DNA of 64,000 nucleotides, from positions 1 through 64,000 of the forward strand of contig NZ_KE383873.1 of the NCBI RefSeq assembly GCF_000422545.1, written 5' to 3'. The DNA is from Desulfocurvibacter africanus subsp. africanus DSM 2603. GTDB taxonomy: Bacteria; Desulfobacterota; Desulfovibrionia; Desulfovibrionales; Desulfovibrionaceae. The notes below the pieces were generated by a model. The model had not been told where the DNA came from and made no database searches. It saw only the letters and a list, made by a program, of their open reading frames with translations. Of the stretch, positions 54,652-63,756 are shown one piece after another. The position numbers were made by a program, and so were the translations under genes. How positions within the stretch are numbered: the first letter of the stretch is position 1; every line of letters begins with the position of its first letter.

Positions 54652-54873
54652 ATGCGCGAACGGGTGCTGGCAGCCCTTGACATGATCCGTCCGGTCCTGC
54701 GAGCCGACGGCGGGGATGTCGAGCTCGTCGAGGTTACCGACACCGGTGTGGTCAAGGTCCGCCTGCGTGGCGCTTGCCAGTGCTGCACCATGTCCAGGAT
54801 GACCCTCAAGAATGGCATCGAGCGCACCATCCTCAAGGAAATCCCTGGCCTCACGTCCGTAGAGTCCGTTTGA
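54652..54873 (+). CDS. NifU C-terminal-domain Fe-S scaffold protein
   Basis: A 73-residue protein consisting only of the NifU C-terminal (Nfu) domain: RPVLRADGGDVELVEVTDTG followed by the CxxC-type cluster site in GACQCCTMSRMTLKNGIE. It can carry or deliver an Fe-S cluster. The ATG at 54652 has AGGGA eight bases before it; an ATG seven codons upstream is possible but lacks a well-placed site. It ends at a strong terminator and precedes gltX. Confidence 0.93.
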   Translation: MRERVLAALDMIRPVLRADGGDVELVEVTDTGVVKVRLRGACQCCTMSRMTLKNGIERTILKEIPGLTSVESV

Positions 54874-54900
54874 CGCGGGCATGACCGAACGATTGATAAA

Positions 54901-54922
54901 GGCGGGTCGGCCCGCCTTTTTT
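54901..54922 (+). terminator. Rho-independent terminator of the NifU-like gene
   Basis: GGCGGG-TCGG-CCCGCC followed by six T residues, 28 bp past the stop codon. Confidence 0.93.
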
Positions 54923-54960
54923 CATGGCCCGGTCGCCCGGATATCTTGTAAGAGGTAGAC

Positions 54961-56349
54961 ATGAAACGCATGGTCACCCGCTTCGCGCCCAGCCCCACGG
55001 GCTACCTGCACGTGGGCGGCGCCCGCACGGCGATATTCAACTGGCTGCTGGCCAGGCACAATCAAGGCCGCTTCATTCTGCGCATCGAAGATACTGATCG
55101 CGAGCGCTCCACGCCCGAGGCCACGCAGGCCATCCTGGACGGCATGTCCTGGCTGGGCTTGGACTGGGACGAGTTGCACTACCAGAGCCAGCGCGCGGAA
55201 CTGCACAACGAGTACATCGATCGCATGGTCGCCTCGGGTCATGCCTACTGGTGTTCGTGCACGCCCCAGCAGGTGGACGCCATGCGCGAGAAGGCTACCG
55301 CCGAGGGTCGCAAGCCCAAGTACGACCTCACCTGCCGCGAACGCGGCCTTGGCCCCGGACCGGGCCGTTGCGTGCGCCTCAAGGCCCCGCTCGTCGGCTC
55401 CACTGGCTGGACCGATCTGGTCAAGGGCCACATAGCCTTCCCTAATGAGGAACTGGACGACCTCGTGCTGCGTCGATCCGACGGTTCGCCGATCTACAAC
55501 GTGGCCGTGGTTGTCGACGACATCACCATGGGCGTGACCACCATCATCCGCGGTGATGACCACGTGTCCAACACGCCCAAGCAGATTCTCATCTACCAGG
55601 CCCTGGGGGCGGAGATGCCCGAGTTCGGCCATGTGCCCATGATCCTGGGCCCGGACAAGAAGAAGCTCTCCAAGCGCCACGGCGCGACCAGCGTGGTGCA
55701 GTACCAGGACGAGGGCTACCTGCCCGAAGCCATGGTCAACTACCTGCTGCGCTTGGGCTGGTCCCTGGGCGACAAGGAGATCTTCTCCCGTCAGGAGATG
55801 GTCGAGCTGTTCACGACCGCCAACCTTGGCTCTTCGCCTGCGGTCTTCGATCAGAAGAAGCTCAACGCCCTCAACGCGCACTACATCAAGGAGTCCGCGC
55901 CGGAGAGACTGGCCGGACTGCTGTTGCCGTTCTTCGCGGCCAAGAACCTGGCGGCCGACGCGGCCTACGTGGCCAGGATCGTGCCCATGTTTCAGCCCCG
56001 CGCCCAGACCCTGAAGGAGATGGCCGACAAGGCCGAGTTCTTCCTGCTGGACGACGCCGCTCTGGAGTACGACCAAGCCGCGGTGCAAAAGTTCATCACC
56101 GAGGCAACCAAGCCGCACCTGGCCGCTATCCGCGAGGGCTTGGCCGGCTTGCCCGACTTCAGCGAGAGCGCCGTGGAAGAGCTGCTGAACGCCTATGTGG
56201 CCGAGAAGGGCGTCTCCTTCAAAGACATCGCCCAGCCCCTGCGCGTGGCCTTGACCGGCAAGACCGCCTCGCCCGGCTTGCACGAGACCATCGCCGCCCT
56301 GGGCCGCGACAAGGTCCTGAACAGGCTGGAGCAAGCCCTGAAGCTGTAA
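54961..56349 (+). CDS. gltX: Glutamyl-tRNA synthetase
   Basis: A 462-residue class I synthetase. HIGH-type motif in FAPSPTGYLHVGGARTAIFN, ERxxR-type region RIEDTDRERST, and KMSKS-type motif KKLSKRHGAT. No Cys-x-Cys zinc site remains beyond the CSCTPQQ segment (CSC at about 98-100), which may be a partial zinc site. AAGAGG precedes the ATG. Single-gene unit with its own terminator. Confidence 0.97.
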   Translation: MKRMVTRFAPSPTGYLHVGGARTAIFNWLLARHNQGRFILRIEDTDRERSTPEATQAILDGMSWLGLDWDELHYQSQRAELHNEYIDRMVASGHAYWCSCTPQQVDAMREKATAEGRKPKYDLTCRERGLGPGPGRCVRLKAPLVGSTGWTDLVKGHIAFPNEELDDLVLRRSDGSPIYNVAVVVDDITMGVTTIIRGDDHVSNTPKQILIYQALGAEMPEFGHVPMILGPDKKKLSKRHGATSVVQYQDEGYLPEAMVNYLLRLGWSLGDKEIFSRQEMVELFTTANLGSSPAVFDQKKLNALNAHYIKESAPERLAGLLLPFFAAKNLAADAAYVARIVPMFQPRAQTLKEMADKAEFFLLDDAALEYDQAAVQKFITEATKPHLAAIREGLAGLPDFSESAVEELLNAYVAEKGVSFKDIAQPLRVALTGKTASPGLHETIAALGRDKVLNRLEQALKL

Positions 56350-56394
56350 TCGAGGCCGAGCGCCGTCAGTCCTGGCGGCTTGAAGCAATGAACA

Positions 56395-56426
56395 AACCCC
56401 ACCGGGTCAGAGCCGGTGGGGTTTTT
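56395..56426 (+). terminator. Rho-independent terminator of gltX
   Basis: AACCCCACCGG pairs with CCGGTGGGGTT around GTCAGAG, followed by TTTTT. Confidence 0.93.
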
Positions 56427-56596
56427 ACTTTTTATCTGTCACACCAACGCTGGAGGCCCGCTATCCAGGCCGCTGAAAAACCCGCTTGCTTCCCCACCAT
56501 ACCAGCGTACAGGATTCGCCTTCTCGTCGAGCACGTGGCGTGCACGTGTCACGCAAACGACGCGTACGCAGGTTCATCAGCAGAGGGCATTCGCGC

Positions 56597-57565
56597 ATGG
56601 TCTATCAGGGCTCCCATCTTCCAGGCATTTCTCTCGCCGCCGCGGCGGCCGCCATCTGGGGCGTCTCCTTCGTCATTCCCTCCTTGCTGATGGAGTGGTC
56701 GCCGCTGGAGATCACCCTTAGCCGCTATTTCGTCTATGGCCTTGTGTCATCGGCGGTTTTCATGCGCTACCGCAAGCAGTTCGCGCCACTCACCCGTCGG
56801 GAATGGCTGCGCGCCGCCAGCCTGGCCTTTACGGGCTTCTTCATGGCTTACTTGCTGCTCACGGCCTCGATTCAGGAGATCGGGCCGGCGGTGCCAACCC
56901 TGCTCATGGGCGCGACGCCGGTCTGCGTGGCCCTGTTCGGCAATCTCATCCGCCGCGAGTTCCCCTTCACCCGGCTTATGCCACCCCTCTCGGTTATCTT
57001 TATAGGTCTGCTGGTGGTCAATCTCGACCGCTACGGCTTGTCCGTGGAATCCGGAACTGTCGCTGCCGGCAGGGTAGGGGGCATGGCCCTGGGCCTGCTG
57101 GAAGCCCTGGCCTCCTTGGCCGTGCTGACCTGGTACTTCGTGGACAATCTCGTCTTCCTGCGCAGCCATCCGCACATCTCGCCCGTGCAATGGTCCTGCG
57201 CATTGGGCCTGTTGTTGGGCCTCATGTCCCTGACCTGTCTGCCCCTGGCTCTGTTGGCCGGCTCCGGGATCGAGATCGCCGGGCGCGCGCTTCTGCCGTT
57301 CGTTATGGCCAGCCTCGTGCTCGGCATCGGTTCCTCCTGGCTTGGCGGCATCCTGTGGAACCGGGCGTGCGGCTTGCTGCCCGGCTCGCTGGCCGGGCAG
57401 ATGATCGTCTTCTGGCCCATATCCGGTTTGGTGCTGACGTATCTCGTGGAGTCGCGCCTGCCCACCCCGGCCGAGGCCCTGGGGGCGGCCATGGCCCTGG
57501 GGGGCGTGTTTCTGGGTGTGCGCGCCACAAGTCGGCCTGTCGCTGTCCGGCATGAGCCTGCCTGA
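56597..57565 (+). CDS. DMT-superfamily (EamA) transporter
   Basis: A 322-residue membrane protein with about ten helices in two homologous halves. It opens with ISLAAAAAAIWGVSFVIPSL and carries ITLSRYFVYGLVSSAVF; the second half ends AAMALGGVFLGVRATSR. It is a different subfamily from the transporter at 0.3 kb. The start at MVYQGSHLPG is chosen with AGAGGG about ten bases upstream. The substrate is unknown; single gene. Confidence 0.88.
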   Translation: MVYQGSHLPGISLAAAAAAIWGVSFVIPSLLMEWSPLEITLSRYFVYGLVSSAVFMRYRKQFAPLTRREWLRAASLAFTGFFMAYLLLTASIQEIGPAVPTLLMGATPVCVALFGNLIRREFPFTRLMPPLSVIFIGLLVVNLDRYGLSVESGTVAAGRVGGMALGLLEALASLAVLTWYFVDNLVFLRSHPHISPVQWSCALGLLLGLMSLTCLPLALLAGSGIEIAGRALLPFVMASLVLGIGSSWLGGILWNRACGLLPGSLAGQMIVFWPISGLVLTYLVESRLPTPAEALGAAMALGGVFLGVRATSRPVAVRHEPA

Positions 57566-57839
57566 GTTCGTGATTCGGTAACGAACAGGCCTGCAGCGTA
57601 TCCGGCCTTGTTGCTCAGCAAGTTGTCTGCGTCTTGGAATGATACGCCGCGTATGGTTTCGGTGGTTTTCTTTGACTGTCAGAGCTGCATGTCCTAGTTT
57701 TCACATGCGAGGCCAAACCGGCAGGAACGTTTGCTGGTTGCACGTCGAGGCCTGGGCGGCTACAAGTGCCCTTGGCTGCCGATCCAGGCGCCTTTTTCCA
57801 CGAAAAACAACGCGACTTCTCACGGATAAGGAGGACCGG
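57566..57839. other. Intergenic region, no gene seen
   Basis: About 270 bp between the DMT transporter and the HD protein. It contains a weak dyad GTTCGT ... ACGAAC just after the transporter stop. No terminator with a T-run and no clear promoter were found. Confidence 0.35.
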
Positions 57840-59165
57840 ATGGCTCAGCCCATCAAGCAGGCCGTCGATCTGTGCAAAACCATCATGCGCAACGGCTTTG
57901 ACGCATATGTCATCAACGCGGGCCTGCAGCAGACGCTGTTTGCCGAAGACCGGCCCAGCGAAGTGGACATCGCCACGGATATGCCTTTGGAAGAGCTCAG
58001 CCGCCTTTTTCCAAATTGCGGCGCAAGCCAGGAAGGCGGCGTGACGGGCATCTTGGTCCAGGATGACACGACCTTCCGCTTCTATGCTGGCGGCGACGAG
58101 GAAGCCGGCCATCCGGAAACCGCGGTGCTCAAGATAACCCCGAGCATCATCCGGCGCATGGACGGGCAGGGCCTGACCATGAACTTGACCTGCGCATACA
58201 CTCCGTCCAACGGCGGCTCCTATGCGGGCTTCGAGGATTTTTCCGCCGGCGAGCTCAAGTTCTCCGGGCTGCCCGACGAAACCCTGCGCCATAACTACCT
58301 GCTCGGCATCCGCGCCCTGCGCTTTGCCGCCAACTATCAGCTGAAGATCGAGCACAATTCCTGGTTGGCCATAGTTCGCGGAGCCCGGCGCATCCTGGAT
58401 TACGTCTCAGTCACCGATCTCATGGACGAGTTCAGCAAGGTCGAGGCCGAGAACTTGTGGTTGTTCTTCAAGCTGCTCTTCGATTCCATGATCCTGCATG
58501 GACTCATCCCCGAGGTGGCTGCCTTGTCGCGGATCACGCAAGCCAAAACCGACGCGGGGCAGACCGAGGACGTCTTCGCCCACACCCTGGAGGTCATGCG
58601 CCGCTACCCCGAGGAGCTGCCCTATGACTGGTTCGGCACCCTGGCCTGCCTGTTCCACGACGTGGGCAAGCTCTACACGGCCGAGCACTTCGAGGGAAAG
58701 TGGAACTTCTACCAGCACCACAAGATCGGGGCCAAGGTCACGCGCAAGATCCTCAAACGGCTGCGCATGGACCCCGAGGACATCGACCTCATCTGCCACC
58801 TCGTGCGCCAGCACATGCGTTTCCACTTCATGCTCACGGACCGGGGCATCAGGCGCTTCAAGGCTTTGGACGAGTATCCTCGGCTTATCGAGATTGCCCG
58901 CGCGGACATTAAGGCTCGGGGGGGCAACTACACGTACTTCAATCATAATATGAAGTACCTGGAGCGCGCCGACGTACCGGAGGACATGCTGGAGCCGTTG
59001 CTCAACGGTCGCGAGATCATGGAGCATACGGGCCTCAAGCCCGGCCCTGCCGTGGGCCTCATCCGCGACGAACTCCTGAAGGCTCAGATATCCGGCGAAG
59101 TGGCCGACACGGCTAGCGCCATTGCCTACGTCAAACAGTATAAGGACCGCGAGATGCTTAGCTGA
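57840..59165 (+). CDS. CCA-adding-enzyme-like protein with HD domain, degenerate catalytic site
   Basis: A 441-residue protein with the layout of class II tRNA nucleotidyltransferases: N-terminal nucleotidyltransferase region, the RALRFAANYQLKIE helix block (about 158-171) and a C-terminal HD phosphohydrolase domain (AHTLEVMRR with H248, LFHDVGK with H273-D274, then HHKIG and HLVRQHMRFH). In the catalytic head the usual GGxVRD becomes NAGLQQT (about 26-32) and the DxD metal pair becomes E41-V-D43 (SEVDIAT), and the DFTINA-type block is not evident. It may thus be an HD hydrolase with a vestigial head. AAGGAGG precedes the ATG. Ends at a terminator. Confidence 0.78.
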   Translation: MAQPIKQAVDLCKTIMRNGFDAYVINAGLQQTLFAEDRPSEVDIATDMPLEELSRLFPNCGASQEGGVTGILVQDDTTFRFYAGGDEEAGHPETAVLKITPSIIRRMDGQGLTMNLTCAYTPSNGGSYAGFEDFSAGELKFSGLPDETLRHNYLLGIRALRFAANYQLKIEHNSWLAIVRGARRILDYVSVTDLMDEFSKVEAENLWLFFKLLFDSMILHGLIPEVAALSRITQAKTDAGQTEDVFAHTLEVMRRYPEELPYDWFGTLACLFHDVGKLYTAEHFEGKWNFYQHHKIGAKVTRKILKRLRMDPEDIDLICHLVRQHMRFHFMLTDRGIRRFKALDEYPRLIEIARADIKARGGNYTYFNHNMKYLERADVPEDMLEPLLNGREIMEHTGLKPGPAVGLIRDELLKAQISGEVADTASAIAYVKQYKDREMLS

Positions 59166-59199
59166 TACGCGTCACTGCTTTCATTATTTGAATTTTGCG

Positions 59200-59229
59200 G
59201 GGGCGGCCAAAGGCCGCCCCTTCTATTTT
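59200..59229 (+). terminator. Rho-independent terminator of the HD protein gene
   Basis: GGGGCGGCC-AAA-GGCCGCCCC followed by TTCTATTTT. Confidence 0.92.
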
Positions 59230-59361
59230 AGCCAAGTTGCAAATTCATGTCAGATATATGAAGGAAAAAATAGTTGCATTCCTCGTTCAGGAGGGTAATA
59301 AACCAACATAATAAGATGTATTTGGTATTGAACCCATATGATTTGAAGCCGGGAAGATGGC

Positions 59362-60375
59362 ATGAACAATCTGACAATCAACGGTTCGCATACGGAAGAG
59401 GACGTCTATACAACCTCTCCGGCATACATCCAGATCACGCGGGGGATATTTGATCGTCTGCCAAAGTTCAAGCTGCCGTTTCCCTTGCACGCCAGCTACG
59501 ACGACACGCTTAAGCCCGTTTTCGGTTCGAGGGCGAGCGATCGTCTCACCCGCGAGCAGTACGAGGTTCTGAGCCGGATGTGCAGCCAGGGCATGTTGTT
59601 TCTCTCCAGGCGGGACATTGGCGCATACAAGGACCTGTTGGTGGAGAACCTGGACCTCGCAGCGGGCGATCCTTGCCTGAGCGGGCTCGAGCGGGCCGAT
59701 ATTCTCTCCCGAGGCATCACGGCCAAGGCCGGCGCCTTCCTTGAGCAACCCTCGCCAGCAACGCTGGAGGCCGTGCACGCCGGAGTTCTGGCGCTCACCG
59801 GCTGCCTGCATGCTGACCGCGCCGCCATAAATCCTTTCTTCCAACTGGATGGCGATCAGGGCCTGCCCTGGCACGGCTTCAAGACCATGATCTTCGGCCT
59901 GGCCGCTTTCCAGAAGATCTACGAGGGTCGACAAGGCCGTCGTCATCTGGACGATCTGGCTCTGGGACTGCTGCTGCATGACGCGGGCATGACACGCATC
60001 CCCGGTTTCGTGGTCAAGAAGCCCACTTCTCTGCAGATCCTGGAGTTCGAGAAGGTCAAACGCCACCCGGCCATGGGCGTCGAAATCCTGCGGGCTGCCG
60101 GCATCCAGAGCGTGGACACCCTCAATTGCGTGGCTCAGCATCACGAACGCCTGGACGGCAGCGGCTATCCCCAGCGCTGTAAAAGCGGCGAGATCACGGT
60201 TCTCGGGCGCATCGCCGCCGTGGCCGACTCCCTGGCGGCCATGACCACCGACCGACCGCACGCCAAGGCTCGGGGCCTTGCGGAATGTCTGCACGAGTTG
60301 GCCCGCGATCGCCGTCGCTATGACAATACGGTGGCCAAGGCCCTGCTCGTATTCGTGCTCACCGAGCTGAGTTAG
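59362..60375 (+). CDS. HD-GYP domain protein
   Basis: A 337-residue soluble protein. The N-terminal ~150 residues are of unknown fold; the C-terminal part is an HD-GYP domain with the HD pair in LGLLLHDAGMTRIP, a His-Pro in KRHPAMGVEIL, and QHHERLDGSGYP. Canonical members have LHDIGK; here Ala and Met replace Ile and Lys. HD-GYP proteins are usually c-di-GMP phosphodiesterases. A GGGAAG lies before the ATG. No receiver or sensor domain is fused, so the input is unclear. Confidence 0.88.
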   Translation: MNNLTINGSHTEEDVYTTSPAYIQITRGIFDRLPKFKLPFPLHASYDDTLKPVFGSRASDRLTREQYEVLSRMCSQGMLFLSRRDIGAYKDLLVENLDLAAGDPCLSGLERADILSRGITAKAGAFLEQPSPATLEAVHAGVLALTGCLHADRAAINPFFQLDGDQGLPWHGFKTMIFGLAAFQKIYEGRQGRRHLDDLALGLLLHDAGMTRIPGFVVKKPTSLQILEFEKVKRHPAMGVEILRAAGIQSVDTLNCVAQHHERLDGSGYPQRCKSGEITVLGRIAAVADSLAAMTTDRPHAKARGLAECLHELARDRRRYDNTVAKALLVFVLTELS

Positions 60376-60536
60376 CCGGTCTAGGGACGTCCTGCGGCTC
60401 CTTCTGTGCAGGTATTCCGGAAGGCCTTCTGTCTCTTCCTCTTGTCACGGCCTTGGCGTATAGAAATCCTTCGCCGCGCCGACGCGCAAAGTATTCGCCA
60501 CCGACCAACCGGCCGCCACGGCCCCGGAGCTTGCCC

Positions 60537-61721
60537 ATGCGTTTCGCCACCCGCATGCAGACCGCCCAGCGTTCGTTCATCCGCGAAATTCTCAAGGTCA
60601 CGGCCGACCCTCAGATCATCTCTCTTGCCGGCGGTTTGCCCAGCCCGGAACATTTCCCGTGCGCGGCCTTCGTTGAGGCGACCAGGGCCGAGTTGGGTGA
60701 TGCAGGCCCCGCCTGCCTGCAGTATTCCACCACCGAGGGCCACCCGGAGCTGCGCGCTTTCATTGCCAAACGCTACGAGCGCTGGGGCCTGAATTTCTCT
60801 CCCGACGAAATTCTCATCACCACCGGCTCCCAGCAGGGCCTCGACCTGCTGGCCAAGGTCTTCCTGGATCCGGGCGATGCCGTGGTCGTGGAGCGCCCCG
60901 GCTACCTGGGCGCCATCCAGACGTTTTCGCTGTTCGGCGTGCGCTTCACGCCCGTGGAGCTGGAGGATGACGGTGTGGATACGGCGGCCCTGGAGCAAGT
61001 CCTGCGCGCCGAGCGCCCCAAGATCTACTACACCGTGCCCAATTTCCAGAACCCGTCGGGCGTGACCTTCAGTCAGGATAAGCGCGTGGCCGTGGCCGAG
61101 ATCATGAACGGCCCAAGCGGCGAGGACACCGTGCTCATCGAGGACAATCCCTACGGAGAGCTGCGCTTCCTCGGCCAGGACCTGCCGCCCATCCGCAAGT
61201 TCATGCGCAAGCCGTCGGCCTTGCTGGGCTCCTTTTCCAAGATCGTGGCTCCCGGTCTGCGCATCGGCTGGATCGCCGCGGACAAGGAGGTCATCGAGCA
61301 GTGCGTGACCGTGAAGCAGGCCGCCGACCTGCACACCTCGACCTTTGCCCAGCGCGTGTTGGCCCGTTTTCTGCGCGATAATGACCTGGATGCGCACATC
61401 GAAAAAATTCGCAAGACCTACGGCGAGCGCCGCCAAGCCATGGTCGAGGCCATCCGCGAGCATTTCCCGTCCCAGGCCAAGGCCACCGAACCCGAGGGCG
61501 GCATGTTCCTGTGGATCACCTTGCCCGAGGGTTGCTCGTCGCTTGCCTTGTTCGATGCGGCTATTCAGGAAAAGGTCGCCTTCGTGCCCGGCGTGCCCTT
61601 CTACACCGACGGCAGTGGCGAACGGACCCTGCGGCTGAATTTTTCCAATGCCACGCCGGAAAGGATCACCGAAGGCATCAAAAGATTGGGCCGGGCGATC
61701 GGTCGGATGCTCGAAAGCTAG
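60537..61721 (+). CDS. PLP-dependent aminotransferase (class I, LysN/2-aminoadipate type)
   Basis: A 394-residue fold-type I aminotransferase. The N-terminal ISLAGGLPSPEHFPCAAF is characteristic of the MocR/LysN-like group without a DNA-binding domain; the PLP-binding Lys is in LGSFSKIVAPGLRIGWI, and QYSTTEGHPELRAFIA, NFQNPSGVTFSQ and EDNPYGELRF are family blocks. Likely acts on 2-aminoadipate, aromatic or branched-chain amino acids with 2-oxoglutarate; the exact substrate is not certain. GGAG lies about eight bases before the ATG. Confidence 0.92.
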   Translation: MRFATRMQTAQRSFIREILKVTADPQIISLAGGLPSPEHFPCAAFVEATRAELGDAGPACLQYSTTEGHPELRAFIAKRYERWGLNFSPDEILITTGSQQGLDLLAKVFLDPGDAVVVERPGYLGAIQTFSLFGVRFTPVELEDDGVDTAALEQVLRAERPKIYYTVPNFQNPSGVTFSQDKRVAVAEIMNGPSGEDTVLIEDNPYGELRFLGQDLPPIRKFMRKPSALLGSFSKIVAPGLRIGWIAADKEVIEQCVTVKQAADLHTSTFAQRVLARFLRDNDLDAHIEKIRKTYGERRQAMVEAIREHFPSQAKATEPEGGMFLWITLPEGCSSLALFDAAIQEKVAFVPGVPFYTDGSGERTLRLNFSNATPERITEGIKRLGRAIGRMLES

Positions 61722-61793
61722 TTTTTGGGAGTCAAAAGCCAAGGCGACAGCCGACCGGAACACGGGGGGCTGCCGCCTTGGGAGTTGATTCGG

Positions 61794-62564
61794 CTAGATT
61801 TCCAGGCTTCTGTGGACCAGCCAGTTGTCCAGACGCCGGCTGATGGCTGACACCTTGTCCCTGAGCTTGGCGTATTTGGCTTGATCGGCCTTGAGGACAT
61901 CCAGGTAAGGCAGATACCCTTCGATCGCATCCAGGCACTGCAGGCTTTCTTGGTACAGACGCTCGACCTTGTTCTTGTCCTTGCGGATATCCTCAATATG
62001 CAGCCTGTAGGTGGCGAAGGCGGTCTTCTGCTGCTCGGTGCCCTCCATGCGCGCGATATTCAGCAGCTCCTCGAAGGAGTATTCCGGATGCGACCGGCAT
62101 TCCTCGAAAATCTCCCGAGGCAGCTTCTTCAGCTCCAGAATGCTCCTGACGTCCTCCACGGATACCCCCAGTACAGCAGCCAGCTGCTCCTTGGAGAAGC
62201 CGTACGCCAGAGCCTGGAGCACGGCTTCGGCGCGCCGGCAGGGGGTTAGATCCGGGCGCAGGAGGTCCTCCACTACCTCGGCCTCCAGGCTATCGCCCGT
62301 GCAGCATACGGCCGGTATAGTGGGCAGCCCTGCGGCCTTGGCTGCCCGGAGCCTGTCGACGCCGCCTATAATCTCTAGAGTGCCGTCTTGGCACACGCGG
62401 AAGGACACGGGCCGCAACGAGCCTTGCTCGCGGCAGTGCTCCAGGATGCTTTCCTGGAGCGCGAGGTCCGCGGGACAGGCTTCGTCGAGCTCGGGGCTGC
62501 ATGCGAGCTCATCCATGGGGACATGGTACATCTCTCCACGTTTGAACCTGGCGCCACTTCCCAT
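61794..62564 (-). CDS. ParB-like nuclease-domain protein (orphan)
   Basis: A 256-residue protein. Its first part is a ParB/Sulfiredoxin-type domain: a motif EIIGGVDRLRAAKAAGLPTI in place of the usual GERRYRAAKxAG, preceded by SFRVCQDG. It is followed by a helical region with a helix-turn-helix-like stretch (FSKEQLAAVLGVSVEDVRSI) and a long charged helical C-terminus (about 190-250). No ParA partner or obvious parS-type repeat is adjacent. The start MGSGARFKRG has GGGAGG upstream. Roles could include DNA-site binding in segregation or gene regulation. Confidence 0.78.
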   Translation of the reverse strand: MGSGARFKRGEMYHVPMDELACSPELDEACPADLALQESILEHCREQGSLRPVSFRVCQDGTLEIIGGVDRLRAAKAAGLPTIPAVCCTGDSLEAEVVEDLLRPDLTPCRRAEAVLQALAYGFSKEQLAAVLGVSVEDVRSILELKKLPREIFEECRSHPEYSFEELLNIARMEGTEQQKTAFATYRLHIEDIRKDKNKVERLYQESLQCLDAIEGYLPYLDVLKADQAKYAKLRDKVSAISRRLDNWLVHRSLEI

Positions 62565-62796
62565 TACGCACCTCCCGTCCGGCTTGGCTGATGGGGTTTT
62601 GCCCCAGTCTACACCATTTCCGTTCCGCGAAGTCAATCGAAGCCGGTTCCGGTGCGTGCTAGCCGCCGCCAGCGTGCTGCTGAATTCCGCACCAGGCCTA
62701 TCTAGTGAATATCTCGTGAATATGATCGCAAATTAACTTGTGGCCGGTGGAGACTCCGGGCAAAGTGGAATCGCTGCACACTTCCTGGAGGAACAT

Positions 62797-63180
62797 ATGG
62801 CTAACGAAAAAGATCAAGATACGGCCCTGAAACCGCTGCTGCCGCTCATCGGCGAGAAAGGCGTGCAGCGGATTATCGAATACCGCGGCTATCGCGACGG
62901 ATGGGATAAGGGCCGCGGCCGATCGTTACAGTCCGCTTCTTTGCGCATGCTCGTGGAGCTTGCCGGCTATCTGCCAACGTTGCCCGTCATGCCTGATGTC
63001 GTGTTGACGCATGATGGCAACATATCCCTGGTCTTTACAGACCTCGCCGGCAAATCCGTGGAACTGGACCTGTTGCCGGACGGCTACTACCTGTACTCGG
63101 AAGGTCTCGACAACCTGGAACGGGAGTTCGACAAAGGCGAGCGCAAGGATCTGCTGGCGCTTTTACGGAAGCTGGTTTGA
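62797..63180 (+). CDS. Hypothetical protein, 127 aa
   Basis: Not recognised. A small soluble protein with a charged N-terminus (MANEKDQD), a central Arg/Gly-rich stretch (EYRGYRDGWDKGRGRSLQSA) and an acidic C-terminal half (DNLEREFDKGERKDLLALLR). No signal peptide, membrane helix or Cys motif. A TGGAGG site precedes the ATG, which supports it as a real gene. It diverges from the ParB-like gene. Confidence 0.7.
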   Translation: MANEKDQDTALKPLLPLIGEKGVQRIIEYRGYRDGWDKGRGRSLQSASLRMLVELAGYLPTLPVMPDVVLTHDGNISLVFTDLAGKSVELDLLPDGYYLYSEGLDNLEREFDKGERKDLLALLRKLV

Positions 63181-63375
63181 TCTGACCGGCGATCCAGGAC
63201 TCCCGGAACTGGCAGTTTCGGGTAACCCTGCCCGGAATCACTTGCGGGAACAGTGGCATCCAGATGCGCGGTTAGCGCCGGATAAAAATGCGCACTCATT
63301 GCTGAAGAGAGTGCGCTAATCGTCTTTCCGGGAGCGACCCTTTGGCTTGCCCAAGTCTTTGCAAACATTACTAAA
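63181..63375. other. Intergenic region with a hairpin
   Basis: About 195 bp after the unknown 127-residue gene. It has a dyad GCGCACTC ... GAGTGCGC (63290..63316) that may end that transcript, though no T-run follows. Confidence 0.4.
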
Positions 63376-63405
63376 CAGGGAGAGGGGACTGCGCCCCTCT
63401 CCCTG
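63376..63405. terminator. Terminator of the FTR/glutaredoxin pair
   Basis: CAGGGAGAGGGG and CCCCTCTCCCTG form a perfect 12-bp stem with a six-base loop, immediately past the TAG stop of the minus-strand FTR gene; TTTAG follows on that strand. Confidence 0.8.
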
Positions 63406-63406
63406 G

Positions 63407-63754
63407 CTAACCTAGTCCCATGGCCTTCATGACTTTCTCGGCCGGTCGTCTCTCGGGCACGGTCTTGTGCTCGATCTTCCCTTCGTTCCATTCCTTGTTC
63501 ACGTACAGGGCGCAAAAGCAGGCGCCGTACTCCGCGACATCGGGGTCACGGTAGACGCAGGGGCAGACGATGTCCCGGTCCTCTTCGAAGGTGCCGATGG
63601 CCAGGCGGCAGGGGCAGGACATGTAGCCGTAACGCTCCTTGTTGACCAACAGGTTTTCCAGGAGCGGCATGGTGTAGCTCATGTCCGCGTTGAACAGGTA
63701 GCCCTTGGCTTCCTGAATCGGCTTGAGCTTCTCGTAAAGCTGCTTGGCGTCCAT
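63407..63754 (-). CDS. Ferredoxin:thioredoxin reductase catalytic subunit-like protein
   Basis: A 115-residue 4Fe-4S/disulfide protein. The cysteines are C47-P-C49 (CPCRL), C64-P-C66 (CPCVYRDPDVAEYGA) and C79-x-C81 (CFC), so the pattern is CPC-x14-CPC-x12-CxC, versus x16 and x8 in the chloroplast enzyme; the x12 form is what I recall for bacterial and archaeal homologues. It takes electrons from ferredoxin to reduce a disulfide protein. No variable subunit is nearby; instead a glutaredoxin-like gene ends two bases upstream, suggesting that protein is its substrate. It ends at a strong hairpin. Confidence 0.92.
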   Translation of the reverse strand: MDAKQLYEKLKPIQEAKGYLFNADMSYTMPLLENLLVNKERYGYMSCPCRLAIGTFEEDRDIVCPCVYRDPDVAEYGACFCALYVNKEWNEGKIEHKTVPERRPAEKVMKAMGLG

Positions 63755-63756
63755 GC

